Assembly: GCA_910585275.1 (NCBI GenBank)
Contig: CAJUCW010000009.1
Location: 1 to 64,000 of the forward strand
Direction: 5' to 3'
DNA: 64,000 nucleotides
Source: an uncultured Muribaculaceae bacterium
GTDB taxonomy: Bacteria > Bacteroidota > Bacteroidia > Bacteroidales > Muribaculaceae
Of this stretch, positions 1 through 8,997 are shown piece after piece. The position numbers were made by a program, and so were the translations under genes. Under the pieces are notes generated by a model. It saw only the letters and a program-made list of their open reading frames with translations, was not told where the DNA came from and made no database searches. Numbering within the stretch: position 1 is the stretch's first letter; the number at the start of each line of letters is the position of its first letter.

Positions 1-58
1 ACAGAGAAGATGAACCTTATCACGCCGATGGTACTGCGAAAGCGGAAGAGTAGGTCTT
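1..58 (+). rRNA. rrf: 5S ribosomal RNA, 3' part (cut by window edge)
   Basis: The first bases carry the conserved 3' half of 5S rRNA: the ACAGAGAAG block, then GCCGATGGTACTGC and GAGAGTAGGTC-like strings in the right order and spacing (the last as GAAGAGTAGGTC). The 5' half lies outside the window, so the end of an rRNA operon lies to the left. The exact 3' end is uncertain by a few bases. Identification is by recognition of these strings, not by a covariance search. Confidence 0.8.
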
Positions 59-66
59 ATTAATGC

Positions 67-116
67 ATAATGCACAATACATAATCTATCTTGATTATGT
101 ATTGTGCATTATATTT
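67..116 (+). terminator. Hairpin after 5S rRNA, likely rrn terminator
   Basis: Positions 67-86 and 93-112 are a perfect 20-bp inverted repeat with a 6-nt loop, followed by a short T-rich run. Its place just after the 5S gene fits an rRNA operon terminator. The arms contain the ATAATGCA string that recurs near 53.55 kb and 59.62 kb, so it may also belong to a dispersed repeat family. Confidence 0.6.
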
Positions 117-218
117 TAAATGAAAGATAGTATAAATAATGAATTATAGATAGATTGTAATTATTCAGTAGTGGATTTATCGATTTTTTTTAACAATCAC
201 AAATTGATTTTCGTCGGA

Positions 219-1115
219 TTATGAGTTGCGTTTGCGATAGGTTGTCGGTGACACGCCGGTGTGGTGCTTGAAATATTTCCCGAAAAACGATTGATTGGCG
301 AAGTTTAAATAGAGCGCGATTTCCTGTATGGTCATATCGGTTGTCTTAAGCAATACTTTCGCTTCCATCACGACGTAGTTCTCAATCCAGTCTCCTGCTG
401 TCCTGCCAGAGATTTCTTTTACCACCGAGGAAAGATGTTTGGGGGTAATGAAAAGTTTGTGGGCGTAATATGCCACTTGTCTTTCCGTACGGAAGTCTTC
501 CCCCACTGCTATAATAAACTTTGCCATTATCTCCTCTTTCCTTGACCGTGTGGTCTTATCGATATTGCCGTTCTTTTTTATGTTTATTTCCATCATTTCG
601 TAAAGGGCGGCCTGAAGCATACAAAGCACTTTTTGCTTTAGAAACGGGGTGCTCGGTCCCCTCAGTTTTTCACGTAGAATTGCGTAAAAGTTGGCGATGT
701 TTTTGGCTTCTTCAGCGGTGAGCTGAGTGACGGGTTCCGTTCGGTGATGAATAAGCAAGGGAAGGATATCGGTTAGTTTTGGAAGCACGTCCTCCACCAC
801 ATGGTTGGAGCATGCCACTACTGTCCCTCTAAAATCCTGGGAATAGTTTGAAAGGTATATATAGTTTTTTGGTTGAATCACCATCAATGTATTTTCCTTT
901 ATATCGTATTCCCTTAAATCAATCCCAATCTTGCCAGTGCCGGCTGTGCAGAGTGCGATTACGAGTGCATCTATTCGTATTGGAAAAACATCTTCCTTTT
1001 CGTATGTGCAGAAGTTGTCGAATACAAGGATATCTTCGTTAAGATTGTCATTGTTTACGTTTAATGCAATTTGACGAAGGGATATCACGTCGGCTGAATG
1101 AGACTGTGTGTTCAT
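219..1115 (-). CDS. AraC family transcriptional regulator
   Basis: A 298-residue protein with an N-terminal sensing half of unknown ligand and a C-terminal AraC-type double helix-turn-helix. The signature runs near the end: ITPKHLSSVVKEISG, DWIENYVVMEAKVLL, then IALYLNFANQSFFGKYFKHHTGVSPTTYR split over the second helix-turn-helix. I start it at the ATG at 1115 (MNTQSHSAD) because an open frame extending to 1304 would run into the neighbouring glycosyltransferase gene and begins with non-conserved sequence. It has the same architecture and similar C-terminal motifs as the regulator at 39.6-40.5 kb. Its target is not evident: the neighbour upstream on the same strand is a glycosyltransferase and no transporter lies next to it. 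Confidence 0.88.
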   Translation of the reverse strand: MNTQSHSADVISLRQIALNVNNDNLNEDILVFDNFCTYEKEDVFPIRIDALVIALCTAGTGKIGIDLREYDIKENTLMVIQPKNYIYLSNYSQDFRGTVVACSNHVVEDVLPKLTDILPLLIHHRTEPVTQLTAEEAKNIANFYAILREKLRGPSTPFLKQKVLCMLQAALYEMMEINIKKNGNIDKTTRSRKEEIMAKFIIAVGEDFRTERQVAYYAHKLFITPKHLSSVVKEISGRTAGDWIENYVVMEAKVLLKTTDMTIQEIALYLNFANQSFFGKYFKHHTGVSPTTYRKRNS

Positions 1116-1219
1116 TGGGGATTGGTTATTTTTGCTAAGTTTGTGCGAATTTAGCAAAAATGTGTGGATTCCCAATACTATTACTTCTGATTTTAAGGAA
1201 AAATAGGATAATCCTGTGG

Positions 1220-1969
1220 CTATCGTGAGAGTTTTCTCTTCATTGCTCTTCCGATAAAGGAGATATGGTTTGTGACTGTGGCCGTTGTGCCATAATGCCG
1301 GCACATGATTTCAAAACGTTCTCTCAGGGATTTAAATTTGTTTTTGTCGGTCATCCCGTCGCTGAGATAATCTATGGCGATTCGATGAAGGTTGATGCAT
1401 TTTCCGGGTTTCGATTTACGGATGCATTTCACAGTCCAGTCATAGTCGGCCGAAAACCGATAGGAGGTGTCGTATAACGGTGCGAGCGACCTTTTCACCA
1501 TAAATGCTTGGTGGCACACAAGCATCCCCTTGGAGAATGATTGGAATGTGAGCAGTTCGGGGGCCGAGAGGTGTCGTTTCGAAATAAACTTACGGTCGGC
1601 TCCAACAATCACGGTGTCGGCATAAATGATGTCGGCATTCCGTTTGGCTGCCTCGGCGTATGCTTCAAGCACCGTGTTGTCGTGGAATGCATCTCCTGCG
1701 TTGAGGAATATGACGTAATCCCCCTGCGCCATACGCAATCCCTTGTTCATGGCGTCGTAAAGCCCTTTATCGGGTTCGCTGAGTATTCGCAGGGAATTGG
1801 ATGCCAAACTGCGCGCCACTTGCAGCGTATTGTCTTTGGAGGCTCCGTCAATGATGATGTGCTCGAATTCGCGGCATGTCTGTGCCGCCACCGATTCCAT
1901 AGTTGGAGGCAGCTGTTCAGCGGCGTTAAACGTAATCGTGATTATGGATATAAGCGGATGGTATGTCAT
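1220..1969 (-). CDS. Family 2 glycosyltransferase
   Basis: A 249-residue GT-A enzyme. The start PLISIITITFNAAEQLPPTMESVAAQT is the usual nucleotide-binding beginning, followed by IIIDGASKDNT and the acidic region FLNAGDAF in place of the common DDD. ADYDWTVKCI near residue 180 is the acceptor/catalytic-base region typical of WcaA-like enzymes. I chose the ATG at 1969 (MTYHPL) rather than one 12 codons upstream because the family begins directly before the first beta strand. It lies alone between an AraC gene and a ferredoxin, so the polymer it serves is unknown; the other glycan genes are at 7.5-12 kb and 49.9-64 kb. Confidence 0.88.
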   Translation of the reverse strand: MTYHPLISIITITFNAAEQLPPTMESVAAQTCREFEHIIIDGASKDNTLQVARSLASNSLRILSEPDKGLYDAMNKGLRMAQGDYVIFLNAGDAFHDNTVLEAYAEAAKRNADIIYADTVIVGADRKFISKRHLSAPELLTFQSFSKGMLVCHQAFMVKRSLAPLYDTSYRFSADYDWTVKCIRKSKPGKCINLHRIAIDYLSDGMTDKNKFKSLRERFEIMCRHYGTTATVTNHISFIGRAMKRKLSR

Positions 1970-2122
1970 AGGGCATTGCCGGAGCCATTGGGACTCTCTC
2001 CACAAAGTTATGAAAAAAATAGGTCAAATCAAATAAAATTATATAGTGATTTAAAAAACTTGTCGATTGCCGGTATCTTATTTAAAATGATTCCAAATTA
2101 AGGATGGTTAGTACGTTTTTTG

Positions 2123-2154
2123 TTGCTCAAATGGTTTTGAAATCCTAAATTTGC
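2123..2154 (+). promoter_or_regulatory. Bacteroidota promoter of the ferredoxin gene
   Basis: TAAATTTG at 2146-2153 (followed by C) matches the TAnnTTTG -7 element, and TTG at 2123-2125 lies 20 nt upstream, the usual -33 spacing. The start codon is about 50 nt downstream. Confidence 0.65.
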
Positions 2155-2207
2155 ATAAAAATAACTCTAATCAACTAAATAACAAACAACTTAAAAATTA
2201 AAAGGCT

Positions 2208-2375
2208 ATGGCATACGTAATTGGCGACAACTGTATCGCATGCGGCACTTGCATGTCTGTTTGTCCTGTGGACGCTATCTCTGAAGGTGATATCTACAAA
2301 ATCGATCCCGACACATGCATCAGCTGCGGCAGCTGCTCTCAGGTTTGTCCTAACGACGCTATCACCGAAGGTTAA
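2208..2375 (+). CDS. 2[4Fe-4S] ferredoxin, 55 residues
   Basis: A very short gene with two classic CxxCxxCxxxCP cluster motifs: C9, C12, C15, C19-P and C37, C40, C43, C47-P. This is a clostridial-type low-potential electron carrier in the cytoplasm; partners would be oxidoreductases such as pyruvate:ferredoxin oxidoreductase in an anaerobe (family knowledge, not visible here). The protein is acidic and almost all ferredoxin fold. It has its own promoter (2123-2154) and its own terminator (2399-2438), so it is probably a highly expressed single-gene unit. It is easily missed by gene callers because of its length. Confidence 0.95.
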   Translation: MAYVIGDNCIACGTCMSVCPVDAISEGDIYKIDPDTCISCGSCSQVCPNDAITEG

Positions 2376-2398
2376 TAATCGAATCTTTGGAAGAAAAA

Positions 2399-2438
2399 TT
2401 CGGCTGTCTTTTCATTAAGACGGCCGAACTTTTTTTAT
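2399..2438 (+). terminator. Rho-independent terminator of the ferredoxin gene
   Basis: A 12-bp stem (TTCGGCTGTCTT pairing with AAGACGGCCGAA, one G-U pair) with a 6-nt loop, followed by a run of seven T, 24 nt after the ferredoxin stop. Confidence 0.88.
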
Positions 2439-2557
2439 AACCGCCCTTTTTTATTAATTTTGTAAGTTTTCCGACGTTGATACAACTTTTGACCCTCTCA
2501 ATCGGTTAGAGAAAAAGAGGGGGATGTATCGCCGTCGCCAATTCAAATATTCATATT

Positions 2558-3004
2558 ATGGACAGAATTAAAGTCAAGGTTATAAACAAAAGCCATCATC
2601 CTCTCCCGGCATACGGCACTTTCGATGCCGCCGGCATGGATGTGAGGGCTTTTCTGCCGGAGGGGCCGGTGACTCTTAACCCTGGCGACAGGGCGCTTAT
2701 ACCTACAGGCCTCTATATCCAGTTGCCACAGGGGTATGAATGTCAGATACGTCCCCGTTCGGGGCTTGCCCTGAATTACGGGCTCTCTATAGCCAATACC
2801 CCTGGAACCGTTGACGCCGACTATCGCGGCGAAATAGGAATAATACTTATCAACCTCGGGAAAGACGACTTCGTCGTGAACGACGGTGAGCGTGTATGCC
2901 AGATGGTGATAAAACAATATTCCCACGTGGAATGGGAGCCTGTGGAAGAACTCGACCGAACCAAACGAGAGGATGGGGCTTTCGGCCATACCGGCATCGC
3001 CTGA
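2558..3004 (+). CDS. dut: dUTP diphosphatase
   Basis: A 148-residue trimeric dUTPase that hydrolyses dUTP to dUMP and pyrophosphate, keeping uracil out of DNA and feeding dTMP synthesis. All five motifs are visible: AGMDVRA (about 25-31), PRSGLA (66-71), GTVDADYRGEI with the catalytic Asp (83-93), GERVCQMVI and the C-terminal loop EDGAFGHTG, which is a variant of the usual RGSGGFGSTG. Length is normal. TAATTTTG at 2455-2462 may be its -7 promoter box. It heads the dut-TPR-DUF4292-EnvC cluster that is conserved in Bacteroidales. Confidence 0.96.
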   Translation: MDRIKVKVINKSHHPLPAYGTFDAAGMDVRAFLPEGPVTLNPGDRALIPTGLYIQLPQGYECQIRPRSGLALNYGLSIANTPGTVDADYRGEIGIILINLGKDDFVVNDGERVCQMVIKQYSHVEWEPVEELDRTKREDGAFGHTGIA

Positions 3005-3034
3005 TTACATTTAAACGTAACACAACGCGGAGAT

Positions 3035-4837
3035 TTGAAAACACACAACCACATATTATTGCTCGCATTGCTCGCCATTTCTTCTTTGGCTGCTTTTGCA
3101 TACTCATATCCGTCGCCCGAAAGGAAAAAGGCAAGGTATTATTATCTTGAAGGAGCACGCGAACAGGCTGCGGGCAATATGGCGGAGGCGTATGAATACT
3201 ACAAAAAGGCCTATCTTATCGACCCATCGTATGAAGAGGCCGCCTCTTCATACGGCACGACCCGTCTGATGGTGCAGACGGATTCGATGCAGAGCGGTCC
3301 TCAGCTTATGAGGTCGCTCGATTTGATGCGTCCGTATGTTGACAAGTATCCAGCCGATCTTTTCGAGGCGCGGACCTACGCTTTTGTGGCATCGAGGATT
3401 GACACTATATCGGAATCAATCCGGATTTACGAACGGTTGGATTCCCTCTTGCCGGGCAACACTGTCAATCTCCTTCAGCTTTCCGACGCTTACATGGCGG
3501 CGCATCAGGAAGAGAAGGCCCTCGCCACCCTCGACCGTTTTGAAAAGACGGAAGGGAAGTCGCCGCAACTGTCGTTGAAGAAGATGAGTTTCCTTCTTGC
3601 CAAAGGCGACACGCTGGGTGCCGTGAAGGAGGCCGACGCCCTTATCGCCACCAATCCGAGGGAGCCGTCGTTCAGAATTCTGAAGGGCAACCTTTATGAA
3701 GTGATAGGCAACAATGATTCCATCCTTGCCGCCTACACCGAGGCGGAAAAAATAAGTCCGGACAACGGTGCCGCCAAGATTTCCCTCGCAAACTATTATA
3801 AGAACAGCGGCGACAGCGTGGCATACGACAACAAGGTGTATGAGGCGCTCCTTTCCGAAGATTTCGAACTTGAAGACAAGCTTTCGTTGCTCAGCGAATA
3901 TCTGCAGACGCTTCTTGATGACAGCAGCGACACTGCGCGAGGCGACCATCTCTTTTCGGTGCTCCGCGAGCAATATCCCCACGAACCGAAGGTGCTCGAT
4001 CTTGCCGCTCGTTATAGCGGGGCGAAAGGGGATTTCGATGATGCGGAAGAGCAGATAGGATATGCCATCGACCTTGATCCCGCGAATATAGAATATTGGG
4101 GGCAGTTGATGCGTTTCCAACTTGCCGATGAACGCGGGGCTGATGCCGTGGAGACGTATAATAAGGCACTCCTGCATATCACCCCGACCGACCCGTTGAA
4201 ACTTATGTATGCGTCTGCAGCCACCGTAGCAAAGGATTTCGACGAGGCTGAGAAAGCGTATGCCGAACTCATACATTCCATTAACCCGTCGTTGCCGCTT
4301 ACCGACTCCATAACCGACAGGAAGGCGAGGAATTCTCTCAATTACGAGGGACTGACGAGGATGAGCTCGCTCTACAATATGCTTGGCGACATGTATTACA
4401 GCGCGGGGAATCTGGAGAAAGCTTATAAAGCTTACGACAACTCCTTGTTCTTCTATCCGTCAAACCCTATGACCCTCAACAACTATGCCTATTTCCTTAC
4501 GGAAAACGGAGGAGACCTTGAAAAGGCCGAAGAGATGAGCCGTAAGGCAATAGAACAGGCCCCTGATAACGACACATATCTCGACACATACGCCTGGGTG
4601 CTTTTCAAGAAGAAGGAATATAAGGAGGCGTTGGAATATCAAAGGAAGGCGCTTGAGGCGGCGCAGGCGGCCGGAACAGCCGACAATGCCGAATTCTATT
4701 CGCATCTCGGCGACATCCTTTTCATGAACCATGAGCCGCAGGAGGCTCTCGAAAATTGGAAAAAGGCCCTTGAGCTCGAACCCGACAATGAGTTGCTTAA
4801 AAAGAAGGTGACGCACAAGACGTTTTTTTATGAGTGA
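3035..4837 (+). CDS. Exported TPR-repeat protein
   Basis: A 600-residue protein with a Sec signal peptide (hydrophobic LLLALLAISSLAAFA, cleavage likely after AFA near residue 22) and no lipobox. The rest is tetratricopeptide repeats; clear units are EAYEYYKKAYLIDPSYEEA near the start and LEKAYKAYDNSLFFYPSN and EALENWKKALELEPDN near the end. TPRs make protein-protein scaffolds, so it is probably a periplasmic assembly factor. The start is TTG, with an in-frame signal peptide directly after it and no ATG nearby. It lies 30 nt after dut and before the DUF4292 and EnvC genes, suggesting a cell-envelope role; the exact partner is unknown. Confidence 0.88.
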   Translation: MKTHNHILLLALLAISSLAAFAYSYPSPERKKARYYYLEGAREQAAGNMAEAYEYYKKAYLIDPSYEEAASSYGTTRLMVQTDSMQSGPQLMRSLDLMRPYVDKYPADLFEARTYAFVASRIDTISESIRIYERLDSLLPGNTVNLLQLSDAYMAAHQEEKALATLDRFEKTEGKSPQLSLKKMSFLLAKGDTLGAVKEADALIATNPREPSFRILKGNLYEVIGNNDSILAAYTEAEKISPDNGAAKISLANYYKNSGDSVAYDNKVYEALLSEDFELEDKLSLLSEYLQTLLDDSSDTARGDHLFSVLREQYPHEPKVLDLAARYSGAKGDFDDAEEQIGYAIDLDPANIEYWGQLMRFQLADERGADAVETYNKALLHITPTDPLKLMYASAATVAKDFDEAEKAYAELIHSINPSLPLTDSITDRKARNSLNYEGLTRMSSLYNMLGDMYYSAGNLEKAYKAYDNSLFFYPSNPMTLNNYAYFLTENGGDLEKAEEMSRKAIEQAPDNDTYLDTYAWVLFKKKEYKEALEYQRKALEAAQAAGTADNAEFYSHLGDILFMNHEPQEALENWKKALELEPDNELLKKKVTHKTFFYE

Positions 4838-4896
4838 CGGAATGTTTGCGGCAATGCCGGGCTTTTTTCAAATGATGTGACATCATATAAACGAAT

Positions 4897-5706
4897 TTGA
4901 AGGTGAAAACTGTATTTATCAAACTTTCGGGACTGTTGCTGACGGTTGCTTTGATGGTTGCAGGAGGCTCTGCCTCGTCTGTTGCGCAGACGCTTGTGGA
5001 GGAATCTGCAAAAATGGCGTTCGTAGATACTGTAGCGGCCTCCTGGACACCGTGGGAGACCCTCTCGGTGTCGGGGAAATTCAAGATGGGTGGCCTGCCG
5101 GTCAGCCCGAGCGTGAAAATATTCATGCAGCGCGACTCTGCCATACTTATTTCGCTGCGTGCCCCGTTTGTGGGAGAGGTGGGAAGGGCGGAAATCGTTG
5201 ACAGCACTCTCCTTGTGGTCAATAAAATGAACAAGACTTATGTGGAGGAACCCATAGACAAGGCCTTGGCATATTATCCGGGTGGCATTTCCGACATCCA
5301 GGACCTTCTGCTCGGACGTGCCGTGATTCCGGGATGCGGGTTGCTTTCTCCCGATATTGCAGATTCGGTCGAAGTATATGCCGAAGACGATGGCAGTTCC
5401 ACCCTCATTGCTTCGGAAGAGGCCCGTCTTGAAGGATTCAATTATGGATATTCGTTTACGCCCGAGTATCTTCTCGGAGCCTTGATGGTGCTCCCTCTGC
5501 AACATCCGGATGTGGCCGTAACCCTTACTTATCAATATTATACGAAAGGCTACGACATAGAATTCGTTTATCAATCGGAGAAACGGAACTACCGCGCCCT
5601 TCTCGAACTCGACACCCCTGACCCGGAAGGAAACGGATTTGACCGGATCAATCTGGGGAATAAATATACTCAACTTCCATTTGATAAGTTTATAAAGTCA
5701 TTCTGA
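4897..5706 (+). CDS. DUF4292 family LolA/LolB-like periplasmic protein
   Basis: A 269-residue exported protein. The N-terminus is a signal peptide (VFIKLSGLLLTVALMVAGG, then ASSVAQ). Many relatives are lipoproteins, but no lipobox Cys is present here. The body contains the repeated amphipathic strands typical of the LolA-like fold (VSGKFKMGGLPVSPSVKIFMQRDSA; TLLVVNKMNKTYVEEPID). DUF4292 proteins are regarded as Bacteroidota LolA/LolB-type lipoprotein or lipid handlers by fold; the function here is inference. It begins with TTG at 4897; a GTG at 4903 is an alternative. It is co-oriented with the TPR and EnvC-like genes (59 and 29 nt gaps), consistent with one operon. Confidence 0.78.
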   Translation: MKVKTVFIKLSGLLLTVALMVAGGSASSVAQTLVEESAKMAFVDTVAASWTPWETLSVSGKFKMGGLPVSPSVKIFMQRDSAILISLRAPFVGEVGRAEIVDSTLLVVNKMNKTYVEEPIDKALAYYPGGISDIQDLLLGRAVIPGCGLLSPDIADSVEVYAEDDGSSTLIASEEARLEGFNYGYSFTPEYLLGALMVLPLQHPDVAVTLTYQYYTKGYDIEFVYQSEKRNYRALLELDTPDPEGNGFDRINLGNKYTQLPFDKFIKSF

Positions 5707-5735
5707 TTTATTTCGCATCTCATCCTCGTCAATAT

Positions 5736-7511
5736 ATGAAACGCTATTTAAGACTTCACGTTGTCTATATCTCGGTTATGCTTCTGCTTGTGGCGCCCTC
5801 GTCGGCTTCCGTGATGGCGTTTACGCCGTCTGAGAAATCGTCGGTAAAAGAGAAGGGAAAATCGGTTTCCAAAAAGTCTTCCAAGAAAACGTCTTCTTCA
5901 AAGAACACTGCAAATAAGAAAGCCGCGACAAAAACTTCCGCAAGGAAAAAAAATACGACTTCCGGGGGGAATGGGAGTTCTCGTCCTAAAACATCGGCGG
6001 AGGCCAGAAGGCAACAGGAAGCCACACAGCGCGAAATCCGCCTGACCGAGCAGCAAATCAAGGAAAACGACCGCTCCATAAAAGCGGGCTTGAATGAACT
6101 CGGCAAGCTTGAAACCGACATCTCGGCTTCGAGAAAGATTATTCAAACCACTACAGGGCAGATAAACGCCCTGACAGGGCAGATTAATTCCCTTGAATCG
6201 GGAATAGACGGCAATGAGAAGGAACTGAAACGTCTGCGCGAAGAATATCTGAAAGCGGTCAAGAAAATGCGTGTGGCTCGGAAAAACCATTCCGACCTCG
6301 CTTTTATTTTTGCTTCGGAGAGTTTTAACCAAGCCCTTCGTCGCATGAGATATCTCAAGCAGTTCTCGCAGTGGAAAGACCGCCAGTCGGCGGCTATCGA
6401 CGGCAAAACGAAAGAATTGAAACAGCAGAAGACGGAACTTGCGGATGCACGCTCGCGTCATGACGCCGCTCTCAGAAAACAGAAGGCGGAGGAGGCGACG
6501 TTGGTGCAGAAGCATTCGCGTCAGGATGCCATTGTGGCCGACCTGAAGAAAAACGGCGACGCTTTGAAAACCCACCTTTCGAAAAAACAGGCTGAAGCCA
6601 ACCAGCTTCGCAACCAGATTGCAGCCCTTATAGCCGAGGAGGAACGAAAGGCAGCTGCGGAAAGGGAACGAAAAGAAAGGGAGGAGCGGCTTGCACGCGA
6701 GCGTGAGGAACAACGGAAAAGGGAGGCTGAGGCAGCCGAAAAAGCAAGGCAAGCGGAACTTTTAGCCGCCAATGAAGAGAAAGCTAATGCCGAAGCCGAC
6801 GGAAGCGGTAAAGAGAATATCGGCAAGGAGAGTTCCGATGCCGGTGCCGGTTACAATAAGGATAAGGCCGATTTGAATAAGGGGAAATCCGATTCTAAAA
6901 AAGAAAAGGAGGCAAAAGAAACGAAAAAGAAAGAACTGAAAGAGAAGAAGCAATCTAAAGCCAAGGAGCCCAAGAAAGACAGCGGCAAGAATTATGCCGA
7001 CGCCCGTAAGCGGCGTCCGCGTTCGCAGTCGGGCGGCCAGACGGAAGGTGCGAATGCTGTAGCGTCTGCCTCCAAAAACGCCAAGACGGTGGGAGGTAAT
7101 TTCGGTTCTATGAAGGGGAGTCTGCCGAAGCCGGCTTCCGGTGCGTTTAAGGTGACGTCGCGCTTCGGAAGGCAGTCGTTGCCCGACCTCCCCGACGTGG
7201 TTTACGACAATCCGGGAATTGATGCAGAAGTTTCGGCAGGAGCTTCGGCCCTTGCGGTGTATGCAGGAAAGGTGTCGGGGGTATATATGTTGCCCGGCTA
7301 TAATACGGTTGTGATTGTGAACCATGGCAATTATTATACCGTGTATGGCAATATCGCATCTCCTTCAGTTAGGATTGGCGACGAGGTGCGCGCCGGCCAG
7401 GGGCTCGGTGCCCTTGCTACCGACGAGGACGACCGTAGCCGTAGTTCAATCCATTTCGAAGTATGGCGAAGCAGGGAGAAACTCAACCCCCTCGAATGGA
7501 TCAGGAATTAA
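5736..7511 (+). CDS. EnvC-like murein hydrolase activator (degenerate M23)
   Basis: A 591-residue exported protein. After a signal peptide come a Lys/Ser-rich linker (about 30-85), a long coiled coil (about 85-340; it contains LTGQINSLESGIDGNEKEL and many KRE blocks), a second Lys-rich linker (to about 430) and a C-terminal LytM/M23 domain (about 460-590). The zinc site is broken: the usual HxxxD is N492-PGI-D496, and the HxH motif is S571-I-H573. It is therefore probably not a peptidase but an activator of an amidase at the division site, as E. coli EnvC is. It is the last gene of the dut-TPR-DUF4292 cluster and faces the flippase gene. Confidence 0.85.
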   Translation: MKRYLRLHVVYISVMLLLVAPSSASVMAFTPSEKSSVKEKGKSVSKKSSKKTSSSKNTANKKAATKTSARKKNTTSGGNGSSRPKTSAEARRQQEATQREIRLTEQQIKENDRSIKAGLNELGKLETDISASRKIIQTTTGQINALTGQINSLESGIDGNEKELKRLREEYLKAVKKMRVARKNHSDLAFIFASESFNQALRRMRYLKQFSQWKDRQSAAIDGKTKELKQQKTELADARSRHDAALRKQKAEEATLVQKHSRQDAIVADLKKNGDALKTHLSKKQAEANQLRNQIAALIAEEERKAAAERERKEREERLAREREEQRKREAEAAEKARQAELLAANEEKANAEADGSGKENIGKESSDAGAGYNKDKADLNKGKSDSKKEKEAKETKKKELKEKKQSKAKEPKKDSGKNYADARKRRPRSQSGGQTEGANAVASASKNAKTVGGNFGSMKGSLPKPASGAFKVTSRFGRQSLPDLPDVVYDNPGIDAEVSAGASALAVYAGKVSGVYMLPGYNTVVIVNHGNYYTVYGNIASPSVRIGDEVRAGQGLGALATDEDDRSRSSIHFEVWRSREKLNPLEWIRN

Positions 7512-7521
7512 GGAACGAACT

Positions 7522-8979
7522 CTAAACGCGGTTGCGTAGTTTCCGTTTGAGCGAGAGTCCGCTCCAGACTATTGCCACCGCGAGCGTACCTCCCATTGTC
7601 AGGTAGGAAGCGGTTGTGGATTCTATCATAGAAGAGGCGAACGCCATCGAGCCCAGGGCCAGCGCCCCTGCCATATAGAACAATGCTCCCCGGCTGAAGC
7701 TATAGCCATACATACGGTGATTGACGATATAATAGACCACAAGGCAGATTGCATTGTCGGCCACAAGTGCATAGCCCAGACCGATTAATCCATAGAATTT
7801 GAAAAACAGGCAACTGAGCGAAAGGGTTAGCACATTGCAGAATATTCCTTCAAGCCAGAAGAAAAGCTTTTTGTTGCCTTTGGCGAAAGAGATGTAGCCC
7901 ATAGGCACCATCAGCGCTCTGAAGAGTATGCCGAGTCCCATCCAACGCATAAGCGGGGATGCCGGCATGAACTTGGAGGTGAGCAATATGTGGATTAAGA
8001 CGGGGGATGTGAGAATCAGCAGAATGGAGGCCGGGGCTATTATAATGGCCACGATTTCTGATTGGCGGTTGACCACGTCGCGCATTAGCCGGTTGTCGGA
8101 AGCTGCTTTCGACAGGCGTGGAAAGAAATCCATAGCCATGGCGGCGAATACCATCCCTGTGTATTGGTTGGTGATGGAGTTGGCCGCCTGATAAAGGCCT
8201 ACGGCCACGTCGGAGTCTTCGTATTTAATGAAAACGTTTATCAGGTATTGCACGAGCGATGCTATCAGGTCATTGGTCATCAACAGAAGTCCGAGCGTCA
8301 CCAGCTTTCTGACAATCGGTTTGTGGGTTTGCCATGAAAACTTGACGTGCTCAACCGTTACTGCTTTCCGCAGCGATAATGAATAGAAAACATACATCGC
8401 AAGGGCGAGGGCAATCATGGCGGGTACGATTCCTTTAGTACCGAAAAAATAGTAGAGAGGCACGCCTACCGCGAGTCCGGTGACGCCACCTACGAGCGAT
8501 GCGAGCGAGATTCTTTTCACTTCATGAAACCCTTGCAAAATCGAAAGCTTGCCGTTGAACGCCACGGTAAGGCCCACGACTATGCCCAGCAACATGAATT
8601 GCCATTCCATGCCGGTGTCGCCGAATGTGATGCGGCTTAACAACGGAGCGAAGAGGATGCACAGCAACGCTCCTGCTATAGATGTAGCTGTTATCAGTTT
8701 GCGGGCCACGGCAATGGCGGTGGGGAGACGGTCTGTGTTGTCTGATTTGGCTGCCACTTCCTTTACGATGGCAAGGTTAAGCCCGAGCGATGAGAAGCGT
8801 TGAAGCGTATTGGATGATGTGGTGAACAACGACGATATTCCCATTCCTTCCGGCCCGAGAAACATGGCGACGAACTTTCCCCTCACCAATGTGATGAGAA
8901 TCTGAAGCACTTGCACCCCTCCGAAGAAAGAGGTGCCCTTTAGGATGCTTCTGTATGAGTTTTCATCTTTGCCCTTCAT
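7522..8979 (-). CDS. Wzx-like O-antigen/polysaccharide flippase
   Basis: A 485-residue polytopic membrane protein of the MOP superfamily, with about 12-14 hydrophobic segments spread over the whole length. It starts SILKGTSFFGGVQVLQILITLVRGKFVAMFLGPEGMG across the first segments, typical of O-antigen translocases that flip undecaprenyl-linked oligosaccharide across the inner membrane. It is the last gene of a minus-strand unit with two glycosyltransferases (gaps of 18 nt and a 1-nt overlap), so it likely exports their product. A second, unrelated-looking flippase is at the right end of the window. Confidence 0.88.
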   Translation of the reverse strand: MKGKDENSYRSILKGTSFFGGVQVLQILITLVRGKFVAMFLGPEGMGISSLFTTSSNTLQRFSSLGLNLAIVKEVAAKSDNTDRLPTAIAVARKLITATSIAGALLCILFAPLLSRITFGDTGMEWQFMLLGIVVGLTVAFNGKLSILQGFHEVKRISLASLVGGVTGLAVGVPLYYFFGTKGIVPAMIALALAMYVFYSLSLRKAVTVEHVKFSWQTHKPIVRKLVTLGLLLMTNDLIASLVQYLINVFIKYEDSDVAVGLYQAANSITNQYTGMVFAAMAMDFFPRLSKAASDNRLMRDVVNRQSEIVAIIIAPASILLILTSPVLIHILLTSKFMPASPLMRWMGLGILFRALMVPMGYISFAKGNKKLFFWLEGIFCNVLTLSLSCLFFKFYGLIGLGYALVADNAICLVVYYIVNHRMYGYSFSRGALFYMAGALALGSMAFASSMIESTTASYLTMGGTLAVAIVWSGLSLKRKLRNRV

Positions 8980-8997
8980 TCGTAGTTTAGTAATAAG

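Noticed and set aside
1116..1304. Longer form of the first AraC regulator
   Set aside because: The extra 63 residues overlap the adjacent glycosyltransferase gene and do not look like AraC sequence.
2543..2989. Minus-strand 148-residue frame opposite dut
   Set aside because: It is a shadow of the dut codons; dut has all family motifs on the plus strand.
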